A DNA stretch of 15,714 nucleotides from Pseudomonadota bacterium (GTDB lineage: Bacteria > Desulfobacterota > Desulfobacteria > Desulfobacterales > ETH-SRB1). Below the pieces are notes generated by a model that worked only from the letters and a program-made list of their open reading frames with translations, did no database searches and was not told where the DNA came from. The stretch covers positions 1 through 15,714 of the forward strand of contig JAHIKR010000001.1 in NCBI GenBank assembly GCA_018897415.1. Direction: 5' to 3'. The translations under genes were made by a program, and so were the position numbers. Shown here piece by piece: positions 14,869 to 15,714 of the stretch; the first letter of the stretch is position 1, and each line of letters opens with the position of its first letter.

Positions 14869-15640
14869 ATCCACCTAAAGTTAGCCATTCAAGCGGGTTC
14901 ATAGGTTTCCCGTGATGACGTAATTCAAAATAAAGCCCTGAACCGACTATTGAACCTGTATCTCCCACTGTGGCGATAACTTCATCTTTTTCTACTTTAT
15001 CTCCTTTTGTCTTAAAGAGTTCTTCAATATGTGCATAAACAGAGTAATAATTTTCTCCATGAGCTATGATAATCATATTGCCGTAGCCTTTAAACCAGCT
15101 TGAATAAATTATCAGCCCATCACTCACAGCATATATTGGCTCTCCTCTGTCAGCTTCAATATCAATGCCGTTCCTGAAATTTTTTACATTGAATTTTGTA
15201 TTTTTGTAATGACCGAAAAATGAAATAATTTTACCTTTAACAGGCATATTAAGCAACCCTTTAAATGAGGCAAAATTTTTTGTTTTTATTTTTTCAACTT
15301 GTTTAAACTGATTAAATTCAATGCTTAAAGCTTTTATGGTTTGATCAAGCTCATTTGCACTATTTTTTAAGGATTCGATGGCAGCTATTCCAAAGGATTT
15401 TTTACTTCGAATATCAGCAAGGAGCTTAGAGCGCTTTTCTTTTTCAAGAGATGTAATATTAATTTGCTTAATTAATTCCTGTTCAAGATTGATCTTCTCC
15501 CTTTTCTGGTTATTCATAATGTCCAGCAGATTTTTAAGCATTGTTTTATTTTCAATTAGTTTTTTCTGCTTGTCCTCGTCATGGGCAAGAATTCTCTCCA
15601 AAGTATTTTCGCGCTGAAAAATTTCGAACATTGACTCTGC
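14867..15640 (-). CDS. envC: EnvC-like murein hydrolase activator (degenerate LytM/M23), 5' end unreliable
   Basis: A periplasmic activator of cell-separation amidases, normally recruited by FtsEX at the division site. The visible part begins in a charged coiled coil (Glu/Lys-rich, from about 15640 to 15290 on the minus strand), followed by a LytM (M23) domain: 'FRNGIDIEADRGEPIYAV', 'YGNMIIIAHGENYYSVYAH', 'GDTGSIVGSGLYFELR', 'NPLEWL'. The zinc-site His expected in 'HNGID' is Arg, and the HxH motif reads LYFEL, so the domain is catalytically dead as in E. coli EnvC. The frame runs open to 15712, but bases 15641-15710 are a perfect inverted copy of 15509-15578. The apparent N-terminal 'FLSIVLFSISFF' signal peptide is therefore an antisense reading of the coiled coil, and the true 5' end is missing. 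It leads the envC-ctp-yibQ group. The final GG and TAG merge into a heptamer array. Confidence 0.88.
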   Translation of the reverse strand, partial: AESMFEIFQRENTLERILAHDEDKQKKLIENKTMLKNLLDIMNNQKREKINLEQELIKQINITSLEKEKRSKLLADIRSKKSFGIAAIESLKNSANELDQTIKALSIEFNQFKQVEKIKTKNFASFKGLLNMPVKGKIISFFGHYKNTKFNVKNFRNGIDIEADRGEPIYAVSDGLIIYSSWFKGYGNMIIIAHGENYYSVYAHIEELFKTKGDKVEKDEVIATVGDTGSIVGSGLYFELRHHGKPMNPLEWLTLGG

Positions 15641-15710
15641 CGAGGACAAGCAGAAAAAACTAATTGAAAATAAAACAATGCTTAAAAATCTGCTGGACAT
15701 TATGAATAAC
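15509..15710. repeat. Perfect 70-bp inverted repeat with 62-nt loop at the window end (probable fold-back artefact)
   Basis: Bases 15509-15578 and 15641-15710 are exact reverse complements; the pairing stops at 15579/15640, is broken by one mismatch at 15508/15711 and resumes for the last three bases. The left arm is conserved coding sequence of the envC coiled coil, so a genuine perfect palindrome there is improbable. A chimeric or assembly fold-back at a contig end explains it best. Confidence 0.9.
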
Positions 15711-15714
15711 AAGA

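Noticed and set aside
15378..15617. Plus-strand frame with a hydrophobic 'signal-like' segment
   Set aside because: It is antisense to the envC coiled coil; the hydrophobic run is the complement of Glu/Lys-rich coding sequence.
15641..15712. N-terminal signal peptide of EnvC
   Set aside because: These bases are a perfect inverted copy of 15509-15578, so the peptide is an artefact of the fold-back.

Overview
The window looks like core chromosome of an AT-rich Gram-negative bacterium. The most likely source is an anaerobic Desulfobacterota (Desulfobacterales-like) lineage, probably a metagenome or single-cell contig. This placement is an inference from protein style (IleRS with HIGT instead of HIGH, a long HolA), from the ileS-lspA-lgt order, and from repeat-filled intergenic gaps; no rRNA or other marker confirms it. 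I see no tRNA, rRNA, CRISPR array, insertion sequence or phage gene.

Plus-strand block (1-9184): the tail of a probable FAD-dependent oxidoreductase cut by the window edge; a membrane-bound Ste24-type M48 metalloprotease; exodeoxyribonuclease III (xth); isoleucyl-tRNA synthetase (ileS); signal peptidase II (lspA); prolipoprotein diacylglyceryl transferase (lgt); a long DNA polymerase III delta subunit (holA); and a 69-residue protein of unknown function. lspA and lgt are 1 nt apart and together perform two of the steps of lipoprotein maturation.

Minus-strand block (15640 down to 9254, converging on the first): a degenerate-LytM EnvC-type amidase activator, a CtpA-type S41 peptidase, a YibQ-type divergent polysaccharide deacetylase and a large M16 zinc protease with a possible lipobox. 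This is an envelope and cell-division module in the known envC-ctp-yibQ arrangement, followed by the M16 protease.

The most striking non-coding signal is that nearly every gene junction holds a short tandem array with a 7- or 8-bp period. I count nine arrays in about 15.7 kb. The unit differs between arrays, but several distant arrays share a unit (GGCTGAA at 1923 and 14812; CTCGACC/GGTCGAG at 2786 and 6983; GGTTCAA/TTGAACC at 12215 and 13307). Most arrays abut a stop codon, and in M48, ileS, lgt and probably envC the array encodes the last residues and supplies the stop. The longest gap (7002-7395) also carries a compound of hairpins, one of which displays AGGAGG in its loop.

The right end of the window is a perfect 70-bp inverted repeat (15509-15578 against 15641-15710). 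It lies inside the envC reading frame and creates a false signal peptide. I read it as a fold-back assembly or library artefact; sequence beyond about 15640 should not be trusted as gene content.
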